From the NCBI GenBank assembly GCA_045654245.1, contig JAZOMX010000021.1:1-40336 (forward strand): 40,336 bases of DNA, in the 5' to 3' direction. The position numbers and the translations under genes were made by a program. This document shows positions 33,634 through 40,336 of this stretch, one piece after another. Below the pieces are notes generated by a model. The model saw only the letters and a list, made by a program, of their open reading frames with translations, searched no databases and was not told the origin of the DNA. Numbering within the stretch: position 1 is the first letter of the stretch; every line of letters begins with the position of its first letter. This stretch comes from UBA10677 sp045654245. GTDB taxonomy: Bacteria > Bacillota > Clostridia > Christensenellales > Pumilibacteraceae.

Positions 33634-34056
33634 TTATAGAGTTTTAAGCACTTCTTGTACTTTCTTCATTTCGACTTTTCCAGCGTATTCGGTCTTAAAT
33701 TTCTTCATTACCGCTCCGATTGATTTGTCGGGGAGAGTAAGTATGATTTCTTTAATCTCGTCATCACTCATCATAGCGGGAATATACGCCTTTACGATTG
33801 CGATTTGTCTATCCATACTCGCAACGCTTTCTTCTCTTCCAAGTTTAACGTAGCCCTCACGCTCGTCGGACAATTCTTTTTCAGCCTTTTGCAAAACCGC
33901 TATTACGTCAGCATCAGTAAGGTCCTCGCCCTTTGCTCTTTTTTCCACTCTTACAAGCATAGCCTTTGCTATAACTACGCCCAAAGTATCAGATTTTTCT
34001 TTGTTACGCTCTTTCATTGCGGTTACCTTATCCGCTTTTAGTGTATCAAATAACAT
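33634..34056 (-). CDS. GatB/YqeY domain-containing protein
   Basis: A 140-aa all-helical protein of the YqeY family, related to the tail domain of the amidotransferase subunit GatB. Recognisable parts are LKADKVTAMKERNKEKSDTL, AEKELSDEREGYVKLGREE, VKAYIPAMMSDDEIKEII and the terminal GAVMKKFKTEYAGKVEMKKV. The family may bind tRNA; its role is unproven. AAAGGAGAT precedes the ATG. No promoter is obvious between it and the upstream RNase P RNA, so the transcript may continue from rnpB. Confidence 0.93.
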   Translation of the reverse strand: MLFDTLKADKVTAMKERNKEKSDTLGVVIAKAMLVRVEKRAKGEDLTDADVIAVLQKAEKELSDEREGYVKLGREESVASMDRQIAIVKAYIPAMMSDDEIKEIILTLPDKSIGAVMKKFKTEYAGKVEMKKVQEVLKTL

Positions 34057-34087
34057 ATTCTATCTCCTTTTAGAGTTGTTTTTTAAT

Positions 34088-34415
34088 AAGCAAGATAATC
34101 TGTAAGCCGAATTCTGTCTAGAACGGTTATCTGTCTAGCCGTATCGTTGCCGATACGGTCAAGCGACATTGAAGAGACGGCGGACCACCGATTTCTCTTT
34201 CGTCTTGCACCTGATGGGGTTTACATTGCCACCCTCGTTGCCGAGCGTGCGGTGGGCTCTTACTCCACCTTTCCATCCTTGCCTGCTTGCGCATAGGCGG
34301 TTTATTTCTGTTGCACTTTCCTTAAAGTCGCCTTCACCGGTAGTTAGCCGGCATCACGTCCTGTGGTGTTCGGACTTTCCTCGTGTTTCCACGCAACCGT
34401 TCGACTATCTTGCTT
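34088..34415 (-). ncRNA. rnpB: RNase P RNA, bacterial class A
   Basis: About 328 nt, minus strand; catalytic RNA that matures tRNA 5' ends. The two ends pair as P1 (AAGCAAGATA at 34406-34415 with TATCTTGCTT at 34088-34097). The conserved core reads GAGGAAAGTCCGAAC near the 5' side, CAGGACGTGATGCCGGCTAA, GGTGAAGGCGAC, and the 3' hallmark GACAGAATTCGGCTTACAG. The region also holds AGGATGGAAAGGTGGAGT and AACCCCATCAGGTGCAAGA (P15-type loop). It is placed between sigK and yqeY. Plus-strand open frames over it are coincidental. Confidence 0.97.
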
Positions 34416-34419
34416 GGTT

Positions 34420-34448
34420 ATTATACCACTCTTTTTTTATAAGCGCAA
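34420..34448 (-). promoter_or_regulatory. Promoter of rnpB
   Basis: TTGCGC (34443-34448), a 17-bp spacer and TATAAT (34420-34425) lie on the minus strand. The predicted start at 34413-34415 coincides with the 5' end of the P1 helix. The promoter lies between the sigK stop codon (34460) and the RNA, so rnpB is independent of sigK. Confidence 0.8.
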
Positions 34449-34459
34449 CTATTTTTTAG

Positions 34460-35143
34460 TTAACTTAATTCTTTTGAGATTTTTTCGACTGCTTTTTTCT
34501 CTATTCGTGACACGTACGAGCGAGAAATTCCAAGTTCAGCAGATACTTCTAGTTGAGTTTTCGGTTCTTGTCCCGACAGTCCGTAACGCATATTCATTAT
34601 CGTTCTTTCTCGTTCCGACAAAACGGCGTCCATTGCCTTAATTACCCTTTCCATAACGACGTCGCGCTCTACCTTCTCTAGCATATTATCGTCTTTAGCG
34701 GGCAAGATATCCATTAGCGTAATTTCATTTCCGTCCTTATCTACGCCAACTGCGTCGGAAAGGGAAACGACTGCTCGGTGCTTTTTGTTTGCTCGTATAT
34801 ACATCAGTATCTCGTTATCTATACATCTTGCGACGTAGGTTGCAAGCGACGAGCCTTTACCTAACTTAAAACTATCTACGCCCTTAATAAGCCCGATACT
34901 ACCTACTGATATTAGGTCGTCAGCCTCGCCCGCTCCCGAATATTTTTTTACAATATGCGCAACTAGGCGTAAGTTATGCCTAATAAGTCGTTCTCTTGCG
35001 TCCGCATCTCCAGACTGCATTTTAAGTACGAACTCCGTTTCTTCTTCCTGCGACAAAGGTTGCGGAAAAGAACTCTCGTTACTAACGAACGAAGTATAAC
35101 AAAATATCTTACTTAAAAATCCAAGAAATGTTTCTACAATCAT
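34460..35143 (-). CDS. sigK: RNA polymerase sporulation sigma factor, SigK type
   Basis: About 227 aa. The N-terminus is hydrophobic (MIVETFLGFLSKIFCYTSFV), like the SigK pro-sequence, followed by FPQPLSQEEE. Region 2 holds RERLIRHNLRLVAHIVKKYS, ADDLISVGSIGLIKGVDSF and TYVARCIDNEILMYIRANKK; region 4 ends QLEVSAELGISRSYVSRIEK. SigK directs late mother-cell transcription during sporulation. The open frame extends to a GTG at 35167, but GGAGG at 35149-35153 selects 35143. The gene is uninterrupted, so no skin-type element is present. A SigK-consensus promoter lies just upstream. Confidence 0.9.
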   Translation of the reverse strand: MIVETFLGFLSKIFCYTSFVSNESSFPQPLSQEEETEFVLKMQSGDADARERLIRHNLRLVAHIVKKYSGAGEADDLISVGSIGLIKGVDSFKLGKGSSLATYVARCIDNEILMYIRANKKHRAVVSLSDAVGVDKDGNEITLMDILPAKDDNMLEKVERDVVMERVIKAMDAVLSERERTIMNMRYGLSGQEPKTQLEVSAELGISRSYVSRIEKKAVEKISKELS

Positions 35144-35175
35144 ATACGCCTCCACCGTTTTTTTCACGGCTCTAT

Positions 35176-35202
35176 TAATATATGATTGTAGTTTTTTGTC
35201 GT
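35176..35202 (-). promoter_or_regulatory. Candidate SigK/SigE-type promoter of sigK
   Basis: On the minus strand, AC (35201-35202), exactly 16 bp, then CATATATTA (35176-35184), matching the SigK consensus AC-N16-CATAnnnTA. The predicted start near 35169 leaves a leader of about 26 nt containing the GGAGG of sigK. No SigA-type promoter is obvious here. Confidence 0.6.
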
Positions 35203-35237
35203 TGCCTGTCCTATCGCAATATGGTCAAGCACTAAAA

Positions 35238-35278
35238 AAATTAAAAGACAAGGCGTACTTGTCCTTGTCTTTTAATTT
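35238..35278. terminator. Strong hairpin terminator upstream of sigK
   Basis: A 16-bp perfect stem (35238-35253 with 35263-35278, containing AAAAGACAAGG) with a 9-nt loop, A-rich on one side and T-rich on the other. On the minus strand it terminates the SHOCT-protein transcript 4 nt after its stop codon. Confidence 0.9.
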
Positions 35279-35281
35279 TTA

Positions 35282-36025
35282 TTATTTCATTATTTTTTTC
35301 ATTATCTGCTCTTTCATTAAATTATATTCCTCAAGCGATAAGATGCCGTTATCCATCATTTCTTTGTATTTCGCTAAATGTTCTAATAATTCAAGATTGA
35401 AATTACTCTCCTTTTTGTTTTCCTGTGCATTAAGGTCAGTATTCTGTTTTTCCGTTTTCAACGCCTTAAGGTAAGGATTATGTTCCTCAATTTGCAATTG
35501 ATTAAGTGTGGATTGCTTTTTAACAACTTCCTTACTCGGTAAAAAATCATCATTTACAATTTCCACTATTATATACAACAAACCCACAAGTAACGATAAT
35601 ACAAACGCCCAAGGTGCATAAGTCTTTATTTCCACATTTTCACTTTCAGTTCCAGCAAGTATGTTCATTGCCACTATTCCGTGAATAAAATATAAAATCG
35701 ACGAATATATCAAGCACGCAACCGCAAAATTTAACTGTTTTTTTGATACTTCTACGTTCTTTTCAAGCAATGCCCTTATTGCTTGCACAAACGAAATAGC
35801 GTACCCAACACCCCATGCCGTCATCAGAGATGACCCTAGAGAGCCACCCAAATGCAAGGTTTTATATCCGCCAACAGATTCCGAAGTTGAAGTACTAAAA
35901 GTCGTGACTTCAGTTTTCAGCATTGTAAACAATGGCGATAGTACAGCCAAAAGCGCAACTAATATACAAAAAATAATTTGTCTACACTTGACGTCCCTCT
36001 TGTAATTATAACTATAATATTTCAT
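35282..36025 (-). CDS. Membrane protein with C-terminal SHOCT-like domain
   Basis: About 247 aa. It has four hydrophobic segments, including IIFCILVALLAVLSPLFTML, LNFAVACLIYSSILYFI and PWAFVLSLLVGLLYIIVEIV. A polar linker and a final ~35-residue SHOCT-like helix pair follow (LLEHLAKYKEMMDNGILSLE, then YNLMKEQIMKKIMK). SHOCT tails are common ends of bacterial membrane proteins and may mediate oligomerisation; the function is unknown. The frame opens further upstream, but GGAGG sets the start at 36025. It is divergent from a small XRE regulator, with an operator overlapping its promoter, so it is probably its regulated target. Confidence 0.75.
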   Translation of the reverse strand: MKYYSYNYKRDVKCRQIIFCILVALLAVLSPLFTMLKTEVTTFSTSTSESVGGYKTLHLGGSLGSSLMTAWGVGYAISFVQAIRALLEKNVEVSKKQLNFAVACLIYSSILYFIHGIVAMNILAGTESENVEIKTYAPWAFVLSLLVGLLYIIVEIVNDDFLPSKEVVKKQSTLNQLQIEEHNPYLKALKTEKQNTDLNAQENKKESNFNLELLEHLAKYKEMMDNGILSLEEYNLMKEQIMKKIMK

Positions 36026-36064
36026 ATTTATCCTCCAAAAACAAATAAGATTTTGCATAATCCT

Positions 36065-36093
36065 ATTATACTACGCTTAGGATGATAAGTCAA
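36065..36093 (-). promoter_or_regulatory. Promoter of the SHOCT membrane protein gene
   Basis: TTGACT (36088-36093), a 17-bp spacer and TATAAT (36065-36070) lie on the minus strand. The spacer's -35-proximal half is the left arm of the inverted repeat at 36078-36117, so a bound repressor would occlude the polymerase. Confidence 0.85.
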
Positions 36094-36117
36094 CCAAAAG
36101 TATGATATATCATCCTA
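36078..36117. promoter_or_regulatory. Paired operator arms between SHOCT gene and XRE gene
   Basis: TAGGATGATA (36078-36087) and its exact complement TATCATCCTA (36108-36117) are separated by 20 bp. The right arm overlaps a further palindrome ATGATA/TATCAT at 36102-36113. One arm is inside the SHOCT promoter, which fits binding of two repressor dimers of the adjacent XRE protein. Confidence 0.7.
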
Positions 36118-36161
36118 TTTTTTTGCGTTTTATAGTATAAACTATTGCTAGGTGATAAAAT

Positions 36162-36410
36162 ATGAAAACACTAAATGATTTTGTCGTAGAAAGAATATTA
36201 AAGTATATGGGCGAAAGAGAGTTGACGCAGTATAAATTGGCTCAACTGTGCGGTATTCCCTTTCCAACTATTAAAAGCATATTGCAAAGGCGAACTAAAG
36301 GGATTACGCTAAAAACTATAATTTTATTAGCAAAAGGTTTGAACGTATCAGTAAGCGAGTTTCTTGACGAGGATGAATTATTGAGTAGCGATATAGATTT
36401 GGATAATTAA
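36162..36410 (+). CDS. Small XRE-family transcriptional regulator
   Basis: An 82-aa Cro/CI-like DNA-binding protein consisting almost entirely of the helix-turn-helix domain: LTQYKLAQLCGIPFPTIKSI, ITLKTIILLAKGLNVSVSEF and an acidic tail. AGGTGA lies 9 nt before the ATG. It is divergent from the SHOCT membrane protein gene with inverted-repeat operators between, so repression of that gene, and perhaps of itself, is expected. It ends at a terminator shared with mntP. Confidence 0.9.
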   Translation: MKTLNDFVVERILKYMGERELTQYKLAQLCGIPFPTIKSILQRRTKGITLKTIILLAKGLNVSVSEFLDEDELLSSDIDLDN

Positions 36411-36438
36411 AAAGTAGGCAATGATTTGCCTACTTTTT
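36409..36438. terminator. Bidirectional terminator between the XRE gene and mntP
   Basis: A 13-bp perfect stem (AAAAAGTAGGCAA/TTGCCTACTTTTT) with a 4-nt loop spans the 27 bp between the two convergent stop codons and overlaps both, giving T-runs in each direction. Confidence 0.93.
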
Positions 36439-37031
36439 TATATTATTGCGATAAAATGTTCTATTAGAATTTTTAATCCGAGGGCGACGAGGATTACGCC
36501 ACCGAAAATTTCCGCTTTCGTTCTAAACTTATTGCCTAGTTTTACGCCCAAGAACGAGCCAAAAAAGGAAAATATAAAGGTTATTGCTCCGATTAACGAA
36601 ACGGCAATCACTACGTTTGCTTTCATAGTCGCAAAACTTACGCCTGCTGCGAGAGCATCTATACTGGTCGCTATTGCGAAAGTTAGCATTACGCCAAAAG
36701 CAAGAGAACCGTTCTTTTGTTCATCTTCGTTATCGTCTTTTTCGCCATCACATTTACACTCACCGATAGCGCCTACAATCATTTTTACGCCCAAAAACAT
36801 AAGTAATGCAAACGCTATATACGCCGAAAACCTATCAACGTAATCGGCAACAAGCGAGCCGAGTAGCCAACCGAGAAAAGGCATTAGCGCTTGGAAAAAT
36901 CCAAACCAAATTCCGCAAACTAATCCCGTTTTTAGAGGCGAGTGCTTAGACGAAATGCCCTTACATATCGCTACGGCAAAAGCGTCCATAGCGAGTGCAA
37001 TCGCTAATAAAATGAGTTCGATTATACCCAT
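36438..37031 (-). CDS. mntP: Putative manganese efflux pump MntP
   Basis: A 197-aa integral membrane protein with six predicted helices in two related halves. The paired motifs ALAMDAFAVAICKG (about residue 16) and AIATSIDALAAGVSF (about 120) carry the conserved Asp residues of the family. A Cys/Asp/Glu-rich cytoplasmic loop (KCDGEKDDNEDEQ) separates the halves. Family members export Mn(II). The ATG follows the upstream U32 gene's stop directly (TAAATG), so it is translated from that operon. No yybP-ykoY-type riboswitch can lie directly ahead of it. Confidence 0.93.
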   Translation of the reverse strand: MGIIELILLAIALAMDAFAVAICKGISSKHSPLKTGLVCGIWFGFFQALMPFLGWLLGSLVADYVDRFSAYIAFALLMFLGVKMIVGAIGECKCDGEKDDNEDEQKNGSLAFGVMLTFAIATSIDALAAGVSFATMKANVVIAVSLIGAITFIFSFFGSFLGVKLGNKFRTKAEIFGGVILVALGLKILIEHFIAII

Positions 37032-38258
37032 TTACTTTTCCTCCTCGCTTGCTTTTCTTCGCAAAATGTCACCTTTTTGCAAAGGAACAGATGTATGCAA
37101 AAAGATTTTTTGACGAACGAGTAAAGCGTCATCAATGCTCTCGCCCTTTTCGTTTTCCATTTTTTCGACCTTAATAAGCGAATTGTGGTACTCGTTTGGT
37201 GAAAGAACCTCTAGTTCGTCGCCAACCTTAAAGCGATTTCGCATTTCTACGATTGCTCCGCCCTCTTTGCTCTCTAGCACGATTGCGATAAAGTCGTAGG
37301 TTTGACGAGGCTTGCTAGTTTCGTAACACTCGTTCTCTTTCGTATCGCCCAAATAAAATCCCGTGCAATACTTTCTATGGCTAGGCTTTGTTAGGTCGTG
37401 CGCTATGCTCTCGGGAACTATATACGGCTTTCCGTTTTTAAGATAGTGGTCGAGCGCTTTACGGTAGCAGTTCACAACCGACGCTACGTAATAACTCGTT
37501 TTTACTCTGCCCTCTATCTTAAAACTCGTTACGCCTGCATCTATCATTTTGTCTATATGCGCAAGCATATTCATATCTTTACTGTTTAGTATGTAAGTTC
37601 CACGCTCGTCCTCTTGAATAGGCAGATATTCGCCCATTCTTTGGCGTTCGGTCATATAATATTCCCAACGACAACTTTGGGCGCATTCGCCGTGGTTTCC
37701 AGACCGTCCCGTTAAAAAGTTGGAAAGCAAGCACCTACCCGAATATGAAATACACATAGCGCCGTGAACGAACGCCTCAATTTCAATGTCAGAAGGTATA
37801 TAGTCTCTTATTTTCTTTATCTCGTCAAGCGATATTTCTCTCGCTACGACTAATCGCTTAAACCCAAAATCGACGTACTCTTTTGCAGAATATTTATTCG
37901 TTAAGTTCGCTTGTGTGCTTAAATGTAACGGTACGGACGGAGCAAATTTTTTAACGAGCGAGGCAATACCTAAGTCGCTTACGATTGCGCCGTCAGGCTT
38001 AATATCCTCAAGTAACGTTAAAAATTCTTCCATTTCATCAAAGTCTCGCTCGTGAGCAAAAACGTTTACCGTAACATATACTTTTTTTCCTCGCGCGTGA
38101 CAATACTCTACCGCTTTGCGCAATTCTTCCTCATCAAAATTATCGGCAAATGCGCGCAATCCGTATTTTTTATACGCTAGATACACGGCGTCCGCACCAA
38201 AATGTAGCGCCGTTTCTAATCTTTCAAAATTACCCGCAGGGGCTAATAGTTCAATCAT
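37032..38258 (-). CDS. trhP: Peptidase U32 family protein, TrhP-like tRNA uridine hydroxylase
   Basis: A 408-aa U32-family protein. An N-terminal barrel (LLAPAGNFERLETALHFGAD) precedes the Cys-bearing signature FVHGAMCISYSGRCLLSNFL, GECAQSCRWEYY near residues 165-205, then SFKIEGRVKTSYYVA and a C-terminal beta domain. Bacterial TrhP makes 5-hydroxyuridine at tRNA position 34 in a prephenate-dependent way. The adjacent TrmR-type methyltransferase, as in the yrrMNO region of Bacillus, supports that role here over proteolysis. GGAG precedes the ATG, 13 bp after trmR. A collagenase-like U32 annotation is the likely database label. Confidence 0.85.
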   Translation of the reverse strand: MIELLAPAGNFERLETALHFGADAVYLAYKKYGLRAFADNFDEEELRKAVEYCHARGKKVYVTVNVFAHERDFDEMEEFLTLLEDIKPDGAIVSDLGIASLVKKFAPSVPLHLSTQANLTNKYSAKEYVDFGFKRLVVAREISLDEIKKIRDYIPSDIEIEAFVHGAMCISYSGRCLLSNFLTGRSGNHGECAQSCRWEYYMTERQRMGEYLPIQEDERGTYILNSKDMNMLAHIDKMIDAGVTSFKIEGRVKTSYYVASVVNCYRKALDHYLKNGKPYIVPESIAHDLTKPSHRKYCTGFYLGDTKENECYETSKPRQTYDFIAIVLESKEGGAIVEMRNRFKVGDELEVLSPNEYHNSLIKVEKMENEKGESIDDALLVRQKIFLHTSVPLQKGDILRRKASEEEK

Positions 38259-38271
38259 ACTAATTCTCCAA

Positions 38272-38913
38272 CTATTTTCTTACGCTTAAACTCATACCGT
38301 CACCAACGGGCAAAATACTCGTCGTAAAATCCTCGTCGTGACAAATTGCCGTTAAGAATTTATCAAGTCCATTGATTATCGTTGCTTTTTTTCTAACGAA
38401 TTCTTCTTCGCCCGTAACCATACCGTTAAACAAAACGTTATCGCAAAGTAAAATTCCTCCGCTTGCAAGCATTCGTTTTACGTGTGGTAGATATTCGACA
38501 TATCTCGTTTTGGGACCATCCATAAAAATAAAATCAAACGAGCCGTCCATAATAGGCAAAATCTCACTAGCGTCGCCTAAAAAACAAGTTACTCGCTCGG
38601 ATAGTCCTGCTCGAGCAAAATATTCTTTTGCTTTGTCGAGAACTTCTTCCTTTATCTCTATCGTATAAAGTTTTTCCGCGCCGTTACGAAGGATAATTTG
38701 CGAACTATACCCTATTGCCGTTCCTATTTCCAGCACCTTTTTCGGGCGAGAAAGCGATATCATTTGCGCCAAAAACACGGCGGACTCAGGCAAAAGTACT
38801 GGAATAAATTTCTCGTCAGCGTAAGCCATCATTTCTTTTAGTAATTCGTCCGTTTCGGGGCGTAATATTTGTCTTATGTATTCGGAGTTTGCTCCGGGTG
38901 TCTTAAATGGCAT
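38272..38913 (-). CDS. trmR: SAM-dependent O-methyltransferase, TrmR-like
   Basis: A 213-aa class I O-methyltransferase (methyltransferase_3 type). It shows KKVLEIGTAIGYSSQIILR (SAM loop, about residue 60), LYTIEIKEE, DFIFMDGPKTRYVEYLPHVK and GGILLCDNVLFNGMV (metal-ligand Asp and Asn). In Bacillus the homologue TrmR (YrrM) methylates 5-hydroxyuridine to 5-methoxyuridine at tRNA position 34. The following trhP-like gene provides that substrate, so this pair probably forms a mo5U34 pathway. The ATG starts one base after the rnj stop, so it is translationally coupled to RNase J. Confidence 0.85.
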   Translation of the reverse strand: MPFKTPGANSEYIRQILRPETDELLKEMMAYADEKFIPVLLPESAVFLAQMISLSRPKKVLEIGTAIGYSSQIILRNGAEKLYTIEIKEEVLDKAKEYFARAGLSERVTCFLGDASEILPIMDGSFDFIFMDGPKTRYVEYLPHVKRMLASGGILLCDNVLFNGMVTGEEEFVRKKATIINGLDKFLTAICHDEDFTTSILPVGDGMSLSVRK

Positions 38914-38914
38914 A

Positions 38915-40336
38915 TCAGTCTTCCATAATTATGGGAATTATCATAGGATTTCTTCCCGTCCGTTTGAAAAATAGGTTCTTGAGACTCTTTCTCAATGCGT
39001 TCTTAACGGGCGTCCAATCGTCTATGCCCTTAAGGTCGACGCTAGAAAGCGTATTTAAGGCAACTTCTTTCGCCTCCGAAATTATCGTTTCCGCCTCGTC
39101 TTTCGTGTAAACAAAACCACGCGACGAAATATCTATTCCATACACCGAGCCTGAAAGCGGATTAACGCCCACTACCGCTACTATTACGCCCTCTTCTGCG
39201 AGGTGTTTTCTATCACGAAGAACAGTACTTCCAACGTCACCAACGCCAAGTCCATCAACGAGCAAGCACCCGGACGGCACGTTGTCGCCGATACGAATAG
39301 TGTTTTGAGTTACCTCAACGGTGTTGCCTAATTCCGTAATTACGATATTCATAGGTAAAGTTCCCAGTCTCATCGCTAATTCGGCGTGCTTTTGCAAGTG
39401 TCTTCTTTCGCCGTGAACGGGGATAAAGAACTTGGGCTTAATTAACGAGTGGATTAGTTTAATCTCATCTTGACAAGCGTGTCCCGATGCGTGAACTTCG
39501 GCAAGGCTTTCGTAAATTACTTTCGTGCCGTGTCGATAAAGATTGTTAATTACGTTGTAAACCATCCTTTCATTTCCAGGAATAGGTGACGCCGAAATAA
39601 TAACGGTGTCGTTATAGCCTAGCGTTACTTTGTTAAACTCGTCAGAGGCAATTCTAGATAACGCGCTCATAGGCTCGCCCTGACTTCCCGTCGTTATGAT
39701 ACAAAGATTTTTATCTTCCTCTTTGTCAATTTGTTCAATCTCGATTAGGTTATTTTTGTCAATTTTAAGTTCGCCAAGCGTCGTAGCAACTTCAACTATG
39801 TTGAGCATACTTCTTCCGCAGAAAGCAACCTTTCTTTTATACTTTTTCGCAACGTCGATAATTTGTTGAAGTCTATGAATATTGCTTGCAAAAGTTGCGA
39901 TAAAAATTCTTCTATCCGAGTTTTCTGCAAAAATATGATTTAGCGATTCGCCAACTTTGGACTCGCTCATAGACGAACCCGGTCGCTCTATATTCGTACT
40001 TTCTGCAAGTAACAATAGTACGCCCTTACTTCCGATTTCGGATATGCGCTTAAGGTCGATTAAGTTGCCGTCAACGGGCGTATAATCAACCTTAAAATCG
40101 CCAGTATGGAATACTACGCCTACTGGTGTGGTGATAGATAGTGCGCAACTACCTGCAATCGAGTGGCTAACTTTAACGAATTCAACCTTAAAATTCTTTC
40201 CAAACTCAACAGTACCTTTAGTTTTGATTACGTTTAAGTTGCCCTCTACTTTTTGCTCGCGAAGTTTAGCGTCAACTAACGCTAGCGTTAGTTTAGTACC
40301 GTAAACGGGTACGGGCAACTCTTTCAATACGTACGG
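38915..40336 (-). CDS. rnj: Ribonuclease J (partial, 5' end outside the window)
   Basis: The C-terminal 473 residues. The frame is open to the window edge, where it reads PYVLKELPVPVYGTKLTLAL, the RNase J sequence that follows the metal-binding HxHxDH motif, so roughly the first 80 residues lie outside. Seen here: SHSIAGSCAL, VVFHTGDFKVD (metal-ligand Asp), FCGRSM, ITTGSQGEPMSALSRIAS (beta-CASP) and HASGHACQDEIKLIHSLIKP, PVHGERRHL (beta-CASP His residues), then the C-terminal domain. RNase J is a 5'-3' exo/endonuclease central to Firmicutes mRNA decay. It heads the rnj-trmR-trhP-mntP operon. Confidence 0.95.
   Translation of the reverse strand, partial: PYVLKELPVPVYGTKLTLALVDAKLREQKVEGNLNVIKTKGTVEFGKNFKVEFVKVSHSIAGSCALSITTPVGVVFHTGDFKVDYTPVDGNLIDLKRISEIGSKGVLLLLAESTNIERPGSSMSESKVGESLNHIFAENSDRRIFIATFASNIHRLQQIIDVAKKYKRKVAFCGRSMLNIVEVATTLGELKIDKNNLIEIEQIDKEEDKNLCIITTGSQGEPMSALSRIASDEFNKVTLGYNDTVIISASPIPGNERMVYNVINNLYRHGTKVIYESLAEVHASGHACQDEIKLIHSLIKPKFFIPVHGERRHLQKHAELAMRLGTLPMNIVITELGNTVEVTQNTIRIGDNVPSGCLLVDGLGVGDVGSTVLRDRKHLAEEGVIVAVVGVNPLSGSVYGIDISSRGFVYTKDEAETIISEAKEVALNTLSSVDLKGIDDWTPVKNALRKSLKNLFFKRTGRNPMIIPIIMED

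Noticed and set aside
34169..34641. Plus-strand open frames over the RNase P RNA and the end of sigK
   Set aside because: The region is explained by rnpB structure (P1 ends, conserved core) on the minus strand; the frames have no start signals and no protein-like composition.
35143..35167. GTG start of sigK at 35167
   Set aside because: It has no ribosome binding site, whereas GGAGG at 35149-35153 serves the ATG at 35143; the predicted SigK-type +1 near 35169 would leave only about 2 nt upstream of the GTG.
1..40336. CRISPR array, prophage, toxin-antitoxin or classic defence island
   Set aside because: No periodic short repeats, cas, integrase, phage structural or toxin-like genes; apart from the cassettes noted, the content is core metabolism and information processing.

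Overview
The window looks like chromosomal core DNA of an uncultured, spore-former-type Clostridia (Firmicutes/Bacillota) with moderately low GC. Evidence: HrcA with a CIRCE operator ahead of grpE-dnaK-dnaJ, RNase J, a SigK-type sigma factor, MtaB, TrmR/TrhP-type tRNA wobble-uridine modification genes, a class A RNase P RNA, TTGACA/TATAAT promoters and mostly GGAGG ribosome binding sites. Nearly all genes lie on the minus strand. I see no insertion sequence, prophage, CRISPR array, tRNA or rRNA gene. No gene-free stretch exceeds about 300 bp; every gap of note holds promoters, operators or terminators.

Layout, left to right. 1-3.2 kb: an AraC regulator divergent from a large putative glycoside hydrolase. 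3.2-6.8 kb: rpsU, then (read right to left) the prmA-rsmE-mtaB-HIT operon. 6.8-11.5 kb: the hrcA-grpE-dnaK-dnaJ heat-shock operon behind one promoter and CIRCE. 11.6-15.1 kb: lepA-hemW-small ORF, and an 89-aa hypothetical. 15.2-17.7 kb: GDPD, a membrane-anchored XRE regulator, and DegV. 17.7-26.3 kb: the apparent operon rarA/mgsA, ABC ATPase, ABC permease, sugar-enzyme copy B, chimeric ORF, sugar-enzyme copy A, sugar isomerase/epimerase. 26.3-33.6 kb: one 2421-codon cyclic beta-1,2-glucan synthase-like protein. 33.6-35.2 kb: yqeY, RNase P RNA, sigK. 35.2-36.4 kb: a SHOCT-type membrane protein divergent from a small XRE regulator. 36.4-40.3 kb: rnj (cut by the edge), trmR, trhP, mntP.

Two observations stand out. 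(1) A tandem direct duplication of exactly 2077 bp (18494-22654) carries the C-terminus of the ABC permease, a complete 578-aa putative glycosidase and the N-terminus of the isomerase. The novel joint lies in a 7-bp microhomology and creates a translatable 84-codon chimeric ORF. Both enzyme copies keep identical length but are patchily diverged, while the non-functional flanks remain about 95-98% identical. This suggests conversion or allele replacement rather than simple ageing. (2) Five genes (araC-like, prmA, lepA, an XRE regulator, rarA/mgsA) share one architecture: TTG-type -35, 17-bp spacer, TATAAT/TATGAT, exactly 6 bp, then ATG. This predicts leaderless mRNAs starting at the A of the start codon, and it fixes the start codons of lepA and rarA.

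Other points: a SigK-consensus promoter just upstream of sigK, a hairpin that sequesters the start codon of the glucan synthase gene, and two divergent-regulator loci with near-perfect operator palindromes. All calls come from reading the sequence; no database search was possible.
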